NCBI GenBank assembly: GCA_949152475.1
Contig: OX424568.1
Span: forward strand, 13,801,667 to 13,865,666
Reading direction: 5' to 3'
From: Terebella lapidaria
Taxonomy: Eukaryota > Annelida > Polychaeta > Terebellida > Terebellidae
DNA length: 64,000 nt
How positions within the stretch are numbered: position 1 is the first letter of the stretch; the number at the start of each line of letters is the position of its first letter. The position numbers and the translations under genes are program-made. Positions 11,001-22,546 of this stretch are shown here, piece by piece. The notes under the pieces were generated by a model. The model did no database searches and had not been told where the DNA came from. It was given only the letters and a program-made list of their open reading frames with translations.

Positions 11001-12035
11001 AGCGAAACCCCCCATGTGCTGCACCAGAACCTAAAGATTGTGTATAGTTTTGTTGCATTTTCATTTACTAGTATTACTTGCAGAGAAACAGGACATGTAT
11101 CAATGATGGCTAATATTTAATAATCATAAAAATATATCTGATAATGATTTGATCCCTAAATTTGCAAGAATAGCAGAGCATGTGTTTTGCTTGTCATATT
11201 TGTTTAGTGGAGTGTTCCGACATAAAATTTCAATCATTTTTCAAGTATTTATAAATGATTCTTATTTTTACAAGAATGCAATTTTTTAATTGTTTTATGG
11301 GAAAAGTACCAGAGCAGCTGACGGTGCTGACCCCTTTTCACAGAAGTTGGGCAGTCCTCGCAGTGGTGTGTTCGAGATGTCGAGGGCAGTTAGCGACCGT
11401 GGGAAGAACGATATGTGCGGCAACGCGACCAGCGGACAATACGCCATCTTCAGTCTCGTCAGGCGGTACAGCTGTGATTATACCATATCCATGGAGAAAA
11501 TTTGCACGGAAAAAAATGAAGCAAAATTTCATTCACATAATTAACATAAATCAATTTCCAAGGTCAGAGATTGTGCGCTCTACCTGTACGCTTTCTCGAC
11601 TTTTTTTTCGTCTGACCAAGAAATACAGTTCACAAAGAAACAGCTAGAATATCAACTGAAAACAACTCGAACTTAGAAGAGTGATTACATTCTTACTTGC
11701 AGAAGCAGTTTGGCAGGGTGGATCATTTTTATCGGGTTCCCTTCAAGTCCTAAGAATTGAAGTGTGTGCCTCAAGTTGTACAGATCTGGGAACTCCATGA
11801 TGAGGTTGTTCATGAGGGCCAAGTCTCTGATGTTGGTACCAGTCGGCGCCCAGGAGACCGCCTTAATCTTGTTGTTCATCGCTAAGACTTCGGTCGTCTC
11901 CATGGCAACAAGATTCCAAGGGAGTTGAGTGTAGGGTTCGTCAGTCGTGTCGGGTGTCAGATGAAGTTTGACGCCGTTTGTATGGGGGATTCGCGGCATC
12001 AGAGTTGCCAGTGGTAACAGCCACATTGTGAACAT
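8083..12035 (-). CDS. Secreted leucine-rich-repeat protein with PAN/apple-like C-terminus
   Basis: Four exons join in frame: 12035-11697, 11471-11310, 11030-10853 and 8354-8083 (316 residues). Every junction has GT-AG and matching phase (0, 0, 1). I chose ATG 12035 because it opens a hydrophobic signal-like stretch (MFTMWLLPLATLMPRI). Residues ~75-165 contain leucine-rich repeats (L-x-L-x-G-N and LDISNTPLRGLP). Exon 3 has FACDAGMMWA and VDVCASPP, like an LRR C-terminal cap. The last exon has a five-Cys pattern (FKCYP, DCATWC, DACAMY, GACVLAKF) resembling PAN/apple domains. An extracellular binding or recognition role is inferred. The family could not be named, and upstream exons encoding an LRR N-cap may be missing. 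Confidence 0.7.
8381..9606 (+). mobile_element. AGGTTACCGG-family element inside the last LRR/PAN intron
   Basis: The left terminus is the hairpin AGTCCAAGGGCTAA (8381-8394), then AGGTCACCGGA. The right terminus is the palindrome GGTTATCGGACC, loop, GGTCCAGTAACCT, ending 9606. Internally there are about six inverted copies of the ~130 bp AGGTCA repeat, then the CAAAATGGCCCA/AAAATGGCCGCC module and a GGACGCCGGACGCAACG block. The left end lies only 26 bp from the 3' splice site of exon 4 of the host gene (AG at 8356-8355). The element therefore makes up nearly everything upstream of the immediate acceptor sequence. Confidence 0.75.
9801..10771 (+). mobile_element. Second AGGTTACCGG-family element in the same intron
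   Basis: Left terminus AGCCTAAAGGCTAAG (9801-9815) then AGGTCACCGGA; right terminus GGTTATCGGACC, loop, GTTCGGTAACCT, ending 10771. Shorter than its neighbour (971 bp) and without the 130 bp satellite. It carries GGTTTGGCCATGGCAGG, GGCCGCTCAGG and AATGGCTGTTTTGACC modules. With the previous copy it makes up almost 90% of the 2.5 kb intron. Confidence 0.75.
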
Positions 12036-13009
12036 TTTGTGAATTTCTTCAGTTGAAGTTGACAATAGTCGCTTATGTTTTGGTGACGGGAATCGGCAAA
12101 AATACCTTAGGTGTCTTCTGATGTTAGGTTCATTAAGAAATCAAGACGATCCAAATGATCAAAATTTACTAAAACTGCTAATAAAACTGCAACGATCCAT
12201 TTTACATGAATTGATTCTACAACTGCTGACCTTTTGAGTTGCAGAATTTTGTCTTCCTCTATCCAGGCTGCCCGAAAAATGGACCCTTTTCACAGATCAA
12301 ATCAGTGTCATGTGAGTAAAATCTCAACACTACATTTTATACCCGGACAAAAAACAAGCCATAACCTTGATGCTTCGAATTTCCTTACAAACCGTGCCCA
12401 CTCTTTTAAACATTATTGTTAGTTAAATAAACGACCTGCCAATGCAAAGCATATTTGCTGAAACTCTAGCCACATTCAGGAATATGACCAGGCCATGGTC
12501 AACATATCGTGGAATACGGTAAATAGACACGCAATAAATAGCATACTTCCTCTGCGCTCGTTAATGGACCAAAGCAAATGCATAATGGAATATTATTGGT
12601 AGTATTTATTCTGCTTGCTTTATCCACACAAGACTATTTGATGCAATATGAGGACGATTTTGTTCGCTTACTACGCTACCACGATCATTTCCTGAAATTT
12701 GAGCTTATATGCTCTGCCTAAGTAAACCAAATATATATGTGAATAAATAGGCATGTCGTGGTATAACAGTTTTACATAACGTTGCTCATCTACAGTTATA
12801 TAAATTCGTACACTTTTACACTCGGAATAGTTCAATCGCAGACCTACAAGATTTGTGTCAATCTTTTGACTAAAATTTAGGCCTAATTTGTTCACCTCTT
12901 TATCCCCCGATTGTCACACATCATTTTGTTAACATACGCATTATAAGATTTAGAATAATATTATTGTCCTGATCAGTTCCAAGAAAAATGGACAACCGCC
13001 AATCGAACA
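12036..13009. other. Intergenic sequence between LRR/PAN-like gene and downstream foldback
   Basis: This would contain the promoter or earlier exons of the minus-strand gene starting at 12035. I see no confident TATA box or further exon, and no recognised coding sequence. Confidence 0.4.
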
Positions 13010-13625
13010 TCGGTAAAGTCAAGTTTATGTATCAGTGAAAATACGCTTTTTTCGCCGTAATTTTTGTTTTGGGTCATCGTATCAACTTTGTGTGTCCTAA
13101 TTGGTTGTCGTGCCGCAATTTTTCACGAAATTTCAGAATTCTATCTGAAAAAAAAAATTTCAGAATTCTATCTAAAAAAATTCAAAATGGCAATTCACCC
13201 CAATGTCAAATTTCAGTCCAAAATGGGATCAAATAAATTCCAACAAATTCAGGGCTTTTATCATGTTTATGCCCCTACAAAATGAGCCTATTGCGTTGAT
13301 TAGGGGTCGGAAGGCATAATCGATATATGTTTATTTGGAAGCAATATATAATTCCAATATCGAATAAAAGATGTTTCTTTTTTGGCGGGGGGGGGGGGGG
13401 GTAGGGGCGGCAGACTATGAAATTCTATGTTGGGACTGAATTTTAAAATTGGAGTATATATTGTCGAATTTTTGAGATACATGTAGAATTTTGAAATTTG
13501 GTGAAAAATTGCGGTATGATACCCAGTTATGACACACGAAATTTCAATTGATAGGATGACCCAAAACAAAACTATAGCCAAAAAGCGTATTTTCACTGAT
13601 ACATGAACTTTACTTTCAATAAATA
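13010..13625. mobile_element. Large imperfect foldback (inverted-repeat) element
   Basis: The left arm (about 13018-13150) reads CAAGTTTATGTATCAGTGAA, then AATACGCTTTTT, GTTTTGGGTCATC, TGCCGCAATTTTTCAC and GAAATTTCAGAATTCTA. The right arm (about 13480-13625) is its degenerate reverse complement, with the same blocks in mirror order. The spacer includes two direct GAATTCTATCT copies (13136 and 13162) and a G-run at about 13385-13400. No transposase is visible. ORFs across it are translations of the arms. Confidence 0.7.
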
Positions 13626-13768
13626 CTTCATAAACATCGAGACAAAAACATGACCAATCGCTTTTATACGCGATCATTGAAAAGCAGAATACAATTGTAC
13701 CACAAATTTGAACACTAGCAGGTGGTTTCATTGTGCTGTATACGGAAAAGTTCATATCCACAACATGG

Positions 13769-15975
13769 TCAAGACGTCCCATCAACCGAGAGCCGAAAGT
13801 TCCCTAAAACATCAATTTTGATCGCGGATTCATCGGTTAGATCAGCAGAGCTCTTCTCGCACAAGTCCGGGTTCGTATGAAAACGGAAGTTTCCCAAAGC
13901 GTCAGTGATGATCGATTTGGCGCTTTTCGCCCATGTTTCCACACCGCTTGTTTTGGGAAATTCAGTGCTGTCGATCGATATTCCGCTGTCATCTGTGTTT
14001 GACGATGCATGCCCAGAATTCTCAGGTACTTCCTCAAAGTGAACATTGCCAAGATTATCGATGAGTTCAGCTTGATTCTCCTGCTGCGAACTGTCAGTAT
14101 CTTTGGAAAGTGTATCGTTGATTTCACCGAGGTCTATTTCCGATTCTGACCAGCTTGAGTTCCCTATTTCCTGTGGTAGAGATTGTGAATTCTCAGAAGA
14201 CTCTACTTGGATTTTACTAAACACGTCATTCATTAGGTACGTTCGGCACCACTGATTCAACGTGATGTCTGGTGTATCCCTCTCCGCTACTCCTGTTTTT
14301 GGTTTTGTTTGATCTTCAGTATCCACAACTTCAGTAGGTGAAATCTGGCAAGTTTCAGTAGTATATTCCCTTGATGTTGCACTTAGATCTAGCTGTACAT
14401 CTTCCAGCTGGATCTCGAGTTTGGGATGTGTGCCTGAGTGAGAACTTTCCTCGTCGTCATCTGATGGTTCTTTCTGCCAGTCGTAGATCTCATACAGCCG
14501 AGTAAAGGAGGAAGCATTGTTCAGCTCATTGTCTTCTAGATCTGAGTGACGACTTGACAGCCTTGATAGTTTCTTCACCAGTTCGATACAGGCTTCCTCT
14601 TTTGAAATTGTTTCTGATGGCTCATTTTGTCCGGTTGATCGAATCGACAACTGCGACAGTTTATCAATTATCTCCAATAATCCGGCTTCAACTGGGTCAG
14701 TTTCTTCTCTACCTTCATCCAAATCCCCAGCTAGTAAGTTGACTTTCGAAGTGATGCGGTAGTACTTAGTTGCATGGTTAGAACTTATCAGTTTAGCTGT
14801 CACTGGTGAAGCCTCGCGATCTATATTTAGGGACTCTGCGCTCGTGACGGCTGAAGGCACATGTGATAAAGTCACCTCTTCTGAAAACAGCGGTTCACTA
14901 CATTTCTTCGATATGAGATCCTCAAATGATGTTATAAGTGGAGACCTGTAGCCCAGACCGTGGAGACTTGCTTCGCTGGTTTGCCAGGCCACTTCTAAAG
15001 ACACAGCGGAGAGCCTCGCTGAGTCCAGATTGATGATTTGCTCCTCCATTGAATGATCTGAGGTCCCACGGCATAACTCAGGCGATAGTGGGGTCGTTGA
15101 CGTGTCGCTTAGACATCGTGATAGGGATTGTTTGGGGATGGTCAAACTATTAACTACGGTAGAGGAAATCTGTTCATTTAGGCCTATGTAGGTGTCCGAA
15201 TCAGCTCTAGGCTGGCTTGGAACTTGTGGTAAATCGTCCATCAGCTCTGAGTCCATTGGTGACAAATCTTTCAAGTTATCTTCCAAAGGTGAGTTTTCAG
15301 CGCTGACTTCAGGATCAGTTGGTTTATTTTCTGGAGATCCATCTTGTAAACTAGACCTAAGTAGCACCGAATGTTGGACTGATACATTGATCCCATCATT
15401 CACAAAGATTTGGGTTTCCAAAGACTGTTGATCTTGCATGTCGTCATATTCTAAGGTGTCTTCTGGTGCAACATTGTCATCGTCGAAATGGGTAGGCTTT
15501 TTTAGCAAGGGTGCTATCGTTTTTATATTGCTCAGAATCTGCACAGTTTTTGGCGTGAGTTCTTGGAATTTCTGCGATATCATTTCAGCTTTTTCGCATT
15601 CAATGATGCCTTCGTGTTCGCCGACAGTGGAGGTGCTCCAAAACGATGCACATGAATGGAACGATTCAACCGAATCAGAGTTTCTGACCTTCGATGTAGA
15701 TTTACTTTTGACGACAGGTTTCAAGCTTTCGGCTTTCAGCACCTTCTGTAAAAGCAGATTTGGTGAGTAGGCATCCCAATGTAATGACGGGTTGTTGTCA
15801 TTTTCTGTCGGTGTTTTGCTTTTTAGGTCTTGCGGACTTACTTCCAATTTTGGGAGCGTTGCGTTGGTTTTGATCCAATTGAATCTACTGCGAAATGGAT
15901 CAAAAGCTATGTCCCATTCCAACTCCAAATTGAAATCAACTCCAACATTTGTGGACATTTCTGTTTTCTTATCAT
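13769..15975 (-). CDS. Unrecognised large acidic Ser/Glu-rich protein (3' exon)
   Basis: An open frame of over 730 codons ends at the TGA at 13771-13769. It is far too long to be chance. The frame also runs upstream to 16012, but TTTTTCCCCAG ending at 15976 is a good acceptor that would make this a terminal exon entered in phase 1. Otherwise translation could start at ATG 15958. The protein is acidic and Ser/Thr/Glu-rich with no membrane segment, and looks mostly disordered. The C-terminus has three copies of a short motif D-x-L-G-N-(V/F)-(H/R)-(F/L): DNLGNVHF, DALGNFRF and DVLGNFRL. A DDSGISIDS stretch resembles a DSG-type phosphodegron. I do not recognise the family and infer no function. 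Confidence 0.75.
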
Positions 15976-18224
15976 CTGGGGAAAAATGTATATTATAATG
16001 ATCTGCATCCACAGTGTACTTTTTTGTATAATCTTAGTATACATGTACATATGACTAATATGGATAAATGATATATCAACTAGCGAAACCTACCTGCACA
16101 AAAATTGATGTAGGCCTAGGTATTGTAGGGTGCATGCAATATTGGCGGGCATTATGTGAAGTTGCTGTCACCCCAAACGACAGATCCCACAAAATTGGGG
16201 AAGAGAAAGGTAATTACGTATTTTTGCGACGTAATTGAACGTTTGGACGTTTTTGTCCAGTGGGCAATATTGTGGTGGGAAATGAGCATGTTATTGTCCT
16301 GTCTATGTTGATGCAATCAATCATATCATTATCAAGCTTACAAGTCATCAAATCTATTTGCGGTTGGCCTACAGTATGGTTCAACAACTTCACTCCGAGT
16401 CTGCGTGTAGAGTTGTACGATATTGCCTTTCGTACATTGATTTGTATGAAAATAAATGGAGTCAATTTCAGTAAAAAATCGGGTTGACTCGGTCGGGACT
16501 CGAATCACGAACCTTCTGATTGCCGGGCGACTGCTCTATGTACCAGATGAGCTACCAAGGCTCTCCGATTTCCCACTGAAATGATGGCGCATATCATACA
16601 TTGTATGACAATTTTACGCAGTGTTCAAATTTTTGGGTGGCGAACATAATTGCGAAGAAATGGAAAGTAGTGACACATACTCGTACATGTAGACAGGGGC
16701 GAGGTTTGATATTTTCGGCCCTTTCGTGTGAGTGAATGGAGCGGTGGTGCATCCCCGTTCCAAGATTGCCACACGGAGAACATCCTTCATTTTTGTCCTT
16801 AATAAATAATCTCACAGTCCATTGTTCTCTTCGCGTGTATAGGCCCATGGAAATAGAGACGCCTTCTACACTAGTCATATAAATGTGTTGTCTAAATTAG
16901 GGTCAATTAGCCCCCTATACCCGTACTCTATGATTGATGGTAATTCTCCGATCCTCAGCTTCGGAAATGCCACAATTAGACTAAGTCAATTTATTACAAT
17001 TTCCCGTATGATCAAGCGACGTGGCTGTCATTAAAACTAGCCTCAATAAATTGGCTTTGTATAAATATCCGTTTTCGTCCTGTAATTTGTAATATTTGCA
17101 GGTCGAATTATCGTAATTGTCCTTAAAACTCGCGCTGTTATCTTGCGGAATCAGCAGAGGAAAAAAGTGTCACATATTTTACGAGTGTGCTGCCACAATT
17201 GCGAAGATCCGACAGGTTCTGTCGGAATTTGGCGACGCGAAAATTGCTGTTTACCATCGATTATGGCTGGAAAATGTAAATGTAAGTGGCCACTGAATTA
17301 GCTTAATATATTCAATAATACTTGTCCTATAATTTTTGGCGCAGCAAATCGTGAAATGTCGCCTCTCATTTGGTCAGTGTTTATTATAACATACAACATA
17401 TTTCGCTCATAATGTGTCCTGCTTGGAAATTGCCCTTTGTTCTATAATTGATGAGATGCGTTTTATGTATGTTAGCATTATTGTTTGCACTATATTCCAT
17501 GCTACTGCACTAAAATTCTAAATTAATTGAATATCAAAATCGTCATGTAGGCCGTAGAACACTGAGCCTACGATCACAAATTCTTCACGTAATTTCGTTC
17601 ACAAGATAACGGCATTGGCCAATATTTATGAAACTAAAATAGTAAGTTGTTCAGTAAATATAAATAGCAGGGCTCTGATCGGCTGCTGTGTATCGTAACC
17701 AGACTGACACTCAAAGTAGCCTTACAACGAGTTGATCTTAGGGGGAAAATGATCATAAAATTAGTATTTTGGGCCGATAAAGGATAAATTCCATGTACCC
17801 TCACTGATGTGTCCATCGATTCGTCAGAATATGGCTATAAATAACGGAACTGCTGTAATTTATATAGCGCTAATAATTAGAGTCAGATAGGCCTAGAAAT
17901 TTTATCAGCTGGCACCCCTCCCCTTAGGCCAACACTTTTCTGCGCCAGAACCCCCCCCCCCCCCCCCACATCCCCCCTACCCCCCACCCCCCACGTCAAG
18001 ATTTGTAAAATGACATTTTGTGTATGATCACCACTCTGTCGGTTGCAGCAAGCGATGCTAGCAGATTGTATTACATGAAACAACATATATCAGTATATAC
18101 GGCATTTTCTGAGACGATTCGTTTGACAATCTGAATTCGAAACCACAGGAATTTTGCTTCTCGTTATTGGATTCTTATAATTAATTTAAAGTGAAATTCG
18201 ATACGTAATTTGTTCCACTGAAAA
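15976..18224. other. Intergenic region between two divergent genes
   Basis: It lies between the minus-strand acidic-protein gene and the plus-strand homeobox gene, so it should hold upstream exons or promoters of both. Visible features are a tRNA-like sequence (listed separately) and a C-rich tract at about 17951-17998. No confident coding exon was found. Confidence 0.4.
16483..16566 (-). repeat. tRNA-like sequence, probable tRNA-derived SINE head
   Basis: Read on the minus strand it contains TGGTAGCTCATCTGG (A-box-like, with extra bases before AGAGC), GGCAATCAGAAGG and GATTCGAGTCC (B-box-like). The anticodon and acceptor stems do not pair as in a functional tRNA, so I call it a tRNA-derived repeat and not a tRNA gene. 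Confidence 0.4.
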
Positions 18225-21200
18225 ATGTCGGCGCTCCTCACACCAGGAAATTTTATCAAGGGTGAGATTTTTTAATTATTTATCCACTGTTTGTTTGTTT
18301 GTGATTTTACAATATAAATTATGCTCAATTCAATCATTTCGAAATACGAAATAGGCCTATGTAGATTTATTCCTTTCTAAAATTGAATAATTCACGTACA
18401 TTCGCACCAGTGGAGAGCAGGTCGCCTCAGATTTCCCTTTACCGCGGTCACGATGCTGGGAAACGCGTTGCTCTCGCGGTCGAAGACACTGCTAGGCCCA
18501 TGGACCTGACGCCTTTGAGTCGCCACACGACACCATGTGGTGACCAAAATAATCTGGATCACCGCAGAGAATCGCTCCCCTCGCATTCGAGGGACGAGGC
18601 ACCGTGCGATGCAGCCGACGCCAGCGATGATGTCAAGAAAAGAAAAACACGATACCGGTTAGTAGTGCAAAATGGGTTTACTGCAATGTTGAAGTCCAAC
18701 TGAAGTTTAGGACTAGTTATAAAAATCTCAAGACAAGTTCAGTGGCAATTTCATGTTTTTCTACCCTAGGCCTACTTCAACTAGATTGTAGACTTATATA
18801 GGCCTATAATACGTTTGTGAGGCATACTTCAACCTAATGAGTGTCACAAGGGTCTAAAAAGTTAATTGAGTTGATAAAACGTCTATTTTTCTATATTTAC
18901 TATATACTGAAATTTATTCACTGATTTAACAACTTTGACAGCATATAACAGAAAAAAAATAAGAACAGAATTGCAGAAAACATCTATCTAGTAGTTTTTA
19001 CTGAAAATTTATTTAGGTGAAAAGTATCAGAGAATACCCGTTTTGCAGGTATTTTTCTTTTCAAATTTTATCCATAATTCCACATATAATTGATTCCATG
19101 TTTCTGTACTTGAATGCACGATGTCACATTGATGAGTATTAAAATCAACAGAAGATAGTAAATATACTTTAGTAAAATAAATTTTAGCCCATCTTAGTGG
19201 GTAAAATACAGCTATCATCGTTCGAAATCAGATGAAAACGGTTCCCATGGCAACGGAAAGTATGGAAATCAAATGAATGTCAATGAATTTTCCAAACTAG
19301 TTTTTATCATTTATTCCTGTTCACTTTATCAGAATTTTCCAAACTATTTTTTGTGTGACAAATTCCTGTTCATATTGCGTATCACCGATCGATGATTAGT
19401 TATACAACCAAAAATACCCAATTTCCCATATCGAACAAAGTCGAAAATCCAGGGGTATTATTTGATTCTCGTTTACTTCACAAAAATCTAGTCCATAAGT
19501 CAAATTTAGGGCTCAGTGAGACGACAAGGACAAGGTTGAACGACAAAGTCAAGGTCATGGAAAAGGCCAAAATCGAAAATCGCAATTACTCCGTTTATCT
19601 ATGAGTAATGCTCCCTATATTGTATAATTTTCCTATTGCCAATTAGCTATCGCATCGTTTATGACTGAAAAACCATGACCGAAGTCGAATATGTGAGGGT
19701 CACCAGCTGAATTTATTTATCAGCTGAATATTTTCAACATGTTATGGGCGCTATACAAAAAACCCCAAAAATTTCATTGTCATTATTGTTGTCATAAAAC
19801 CGATAGCCCATTCCGATAGGGACAGATAGGGACAGATACCCCATTCTGTCTGTAACACCACAAAAGTATCTGGATTCATTTCTGTGGGCCTGAGAGTCCT
19901 TGTAGGGCTATTATTGTTATTAAATATTCTCATTCTTATTAGAAATATTCCGCGTCAAAAGGTTTGCAACCTGTATAATGACCCAATCTGCGAGGCGAGG
20001 GTCTGTAATCTCCGATTGTCTTAGTATTATGACGCAGATGGCAATCTTTCTTTGATAACGATTATTTGATAACAGATACGATAATAATTATGGTGAAACT
20101 AAATATCCCACTAAGATTGAAAATAGCGCCACAATTAAACCTAAACTAAAATTGTACTTTATCAAAGACAATCTGGAGCTATCGAAGATTATAGCTTTCA
20201 CTGGAATAACATAATTAGTATCAGTTGACATGCATAAATAGCTGCGTGTTTATATTTCTGCACTTAATATTTATCAGACTGGATAAAGCCTGAAATCAAT
20301 GCGTCGTACCAGCCTATATTTTGGCCTATGCAATGGTTTTGTTTATGTATATTTTATACCCCACGTATATATTTGAACAGCATACCCTGAAAACGACAGA
20401 GGCAAAATTCAACAAGTCTAATTTGGTGCAACATTTTAGCTGCCGAAAACGTATTGGGAATGATGTGGTATGTTCGGGATGTGTTAGATATAGGCCTATA
20501 TATATAAAGAAATGGAATGGCTACCATACACTTACAATTTAGGTGATAAAGAACCGATAGATATTCTGCAATAGCCCGGATGATCCCGCATTGAATTTTC
20601 ACATACATTGTGAACGACTTGCTGCTCATATTTTACGATTATTTGAAAAAAAATGAAAGCATTGAAATTATTGTCAATCGTTTACGAAGATCGTGCATGA
20701 TTTCACTCGGTTTTTGCAATTAAATTTGCACTCAATTATCTTTACATGTATTGTTGTGTTTTAATGTGTCTGATAGGCTTTGATCTTAGCACTTATATAT
20801 GTTTTCACCAAATAGGGAAAATTTATTGCAATAAAATGGGTAAAATTAAAAAAAAAAACCTATGGTGGTGGAGGCCTGGTTTTTGTTTTAATATAAACTA
20901 TATGGTTTATGCATGTGTCCAGTAGAAGTGTATTTTCCTGACTCAGTGGCGAATGCTCAGTAAATGCACACAAAATTAAGCCAGAAGCCGTTTATCCTAC
21001 TCTAAATAATACATTTTCGTCAAAAGTAATATTATCTATGAGTATCAGTCACATGGCATAGACTCCTTATCAAATGATTAATTTTCATTAGAGTTCATTA
21101 TAGTTTGTCAACCCATTTAATTAGCACGTGCACTAGATAACTCGCTAAATACGTATGGCTTTTCTACCGTCTTGTTCTAACAATGAAATTAAATTCTAAT

Positions 21201-22546
21201 TAGATTAATCAAGAGTTATTCATCAAATATAACGACATTTATCAGAAAGACGTATAGGCTACAAATGTTAATTGCACGAGCTCATAACGATGTACTTGAA
21301 CTGAATAACTAAATAATGAAGATATATTATTAAATCATCATTAGCTAGCTATGATATAATACCATCCCCTCCCCTCTCCTGCCCCCCCCCCCCCCCACCC
21401 CCGCAATTGCTTTACAGGACGACATTCACAGCCGTCCAGCTTGAAGAAATGGAGAAACTTTTCGAGAGTGCCCCTTACCCGGATGTATTTGCTCGAGAAG
21501 AATTGGCGCTGAAAATCGGCCTCAGTGAATCGCGTGTCCAGGTGGGAAAATAAGCTCGATGTCTACATATCATCATGATAAAATATAATAAAAAATAATA
21601 ATGAATATACATTTACAAAGTAGAATTACAGCAAGTTATGGAGTTTTTTAAGCCCCTAATGCCAAGTAATAGATTAAGTAAGTTAATATAGGCCTAATAG
21701 GCTACATGTATGTACATGGTTCTTGAATGTTGATTTATTCATTTCCATATGACTTTTTTTCCAATTGGCCAGGTCTGGTTCCAGAATAGACGAGCAAAAT
21801 GGCGCAAGAAAGAATCCCCGAAACGCGGTCACCAGTCTAGCTTTCGTAACTGTAAGTAACAATAGTAAAATGATTGTAAAATGAAATGTAACGTTAGTTG
21901 GATACGCATCTGGAATTAACTCCAAAACGGATATAACTTGGTATAATTTGAATCCGATTTCAAATTTATAGTGACAAATAATATTTACTTGTGCGGGAAT
22001 GTGTCATTTTGACTAAAGCGACAATATCATTTTGCAGTCTGCACGGGCACAACTCCGGCATGTTATGGACCAATTCCGACCCCCGTTGCGCAGGCCTCTC
22101 GTGTCGCCTTAGCAACGAACCAAACTCCACATTTCTACTCCCCGAATCTTGCTGCTTTTCCGGTGGATCAATGGTCCTTCTTCCAACCGCATTTCGATCC
22201 GTCGCCGGTAGCAACGGCCATGGCAACGCAGAACCTAATGACGTCACCACTAACTCACAGATTGGCGATGACAGCGACCCCGTGTGTTCATTCAATGCCA
22301 ATAGCGCCGCCTGGCGGGTACCAAATTGGTTCCATTCACGTTCCACACGCGACCGGTCACGTGACAGCGCTTCCCAGCTATCTGACCAATGGAAGCCGCG
22401 GTAACAACGCAGACGGCGGCGTATTGCTAGGGGCCGCGTGCTCCCACGTGTCAGAGGCAGTTCATCACGAGCCGATCCGCACACCGCCAGTGACCGCGTG
22501 TTCAACTGCAAGTGTGTCAGAGCGGCAACAAAGGCCTGCAAAATGA
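18225..22546 (+). CDS. PRD-class (paired-like, Q50) homeobox transcription factor
   Basis: Five exons join in frame: 18225-18261, 18411-18657, 21418-21541, 21773-21851 and 22038-22546 (331 residues). Introns are GT-AG with phases 1, 2, 0 and 1. The homeodomain is residues 91-150: [16 protein letters not shown], then [16 protein letters not shown] and [19 protein letters not shown]. Position 50 is Gln and position 47 Val, as in paired-like factors. The intron between homeodomain residues 46 and 47 is the classic PRD-class position. No paired domain or OAR tail is visible. The C-terminus is Pro/His/Ala-rich. Homeodomain helix 3 resembles Uncx-type proteins, but helix 1-2 ([19 protein letters not shown]) does not clearly match one family. 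A nuclear, sequence-specific DNA-binding role is expected. AATAAA at 23104 is a possible poly(A) signal. Confidence 0.85.
21364..21410 (+). promoter_or_regulatory. Extended C-rich polypyrimidine tract before homeobox exon 3
   Basis: A run of about 45 nearly pure pyrimidines, including a long C homopolymer, lies just upstream of the acceptor TTGCTTTACAG at 21417. Its placement suggests it serves as the polypyrimidine tract. Its length makes it a candidate polymorphic splice modifier. Confidence 0.45.

Noticed and set aside
15192..15998. Plus-strand ORFs within 15.2-16.0 kb
   Set aside because: Antisense shadows of the large minus-strand open frame.
16483..16566. Functional tRNA gene on the minus strand
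   Set aside because: A- and B-box-like segments exist but the stems do not pair and there is an insertion in the D region; better explained as a tRNA-derived repeat.
17262..17290. Short plus-strand first exon MAGKCK followed by a GTAAGT donor, which might start another Cys-rich peptide
   Set aside because: No matching downstream exon or paralogue pattern was found; too short to support.
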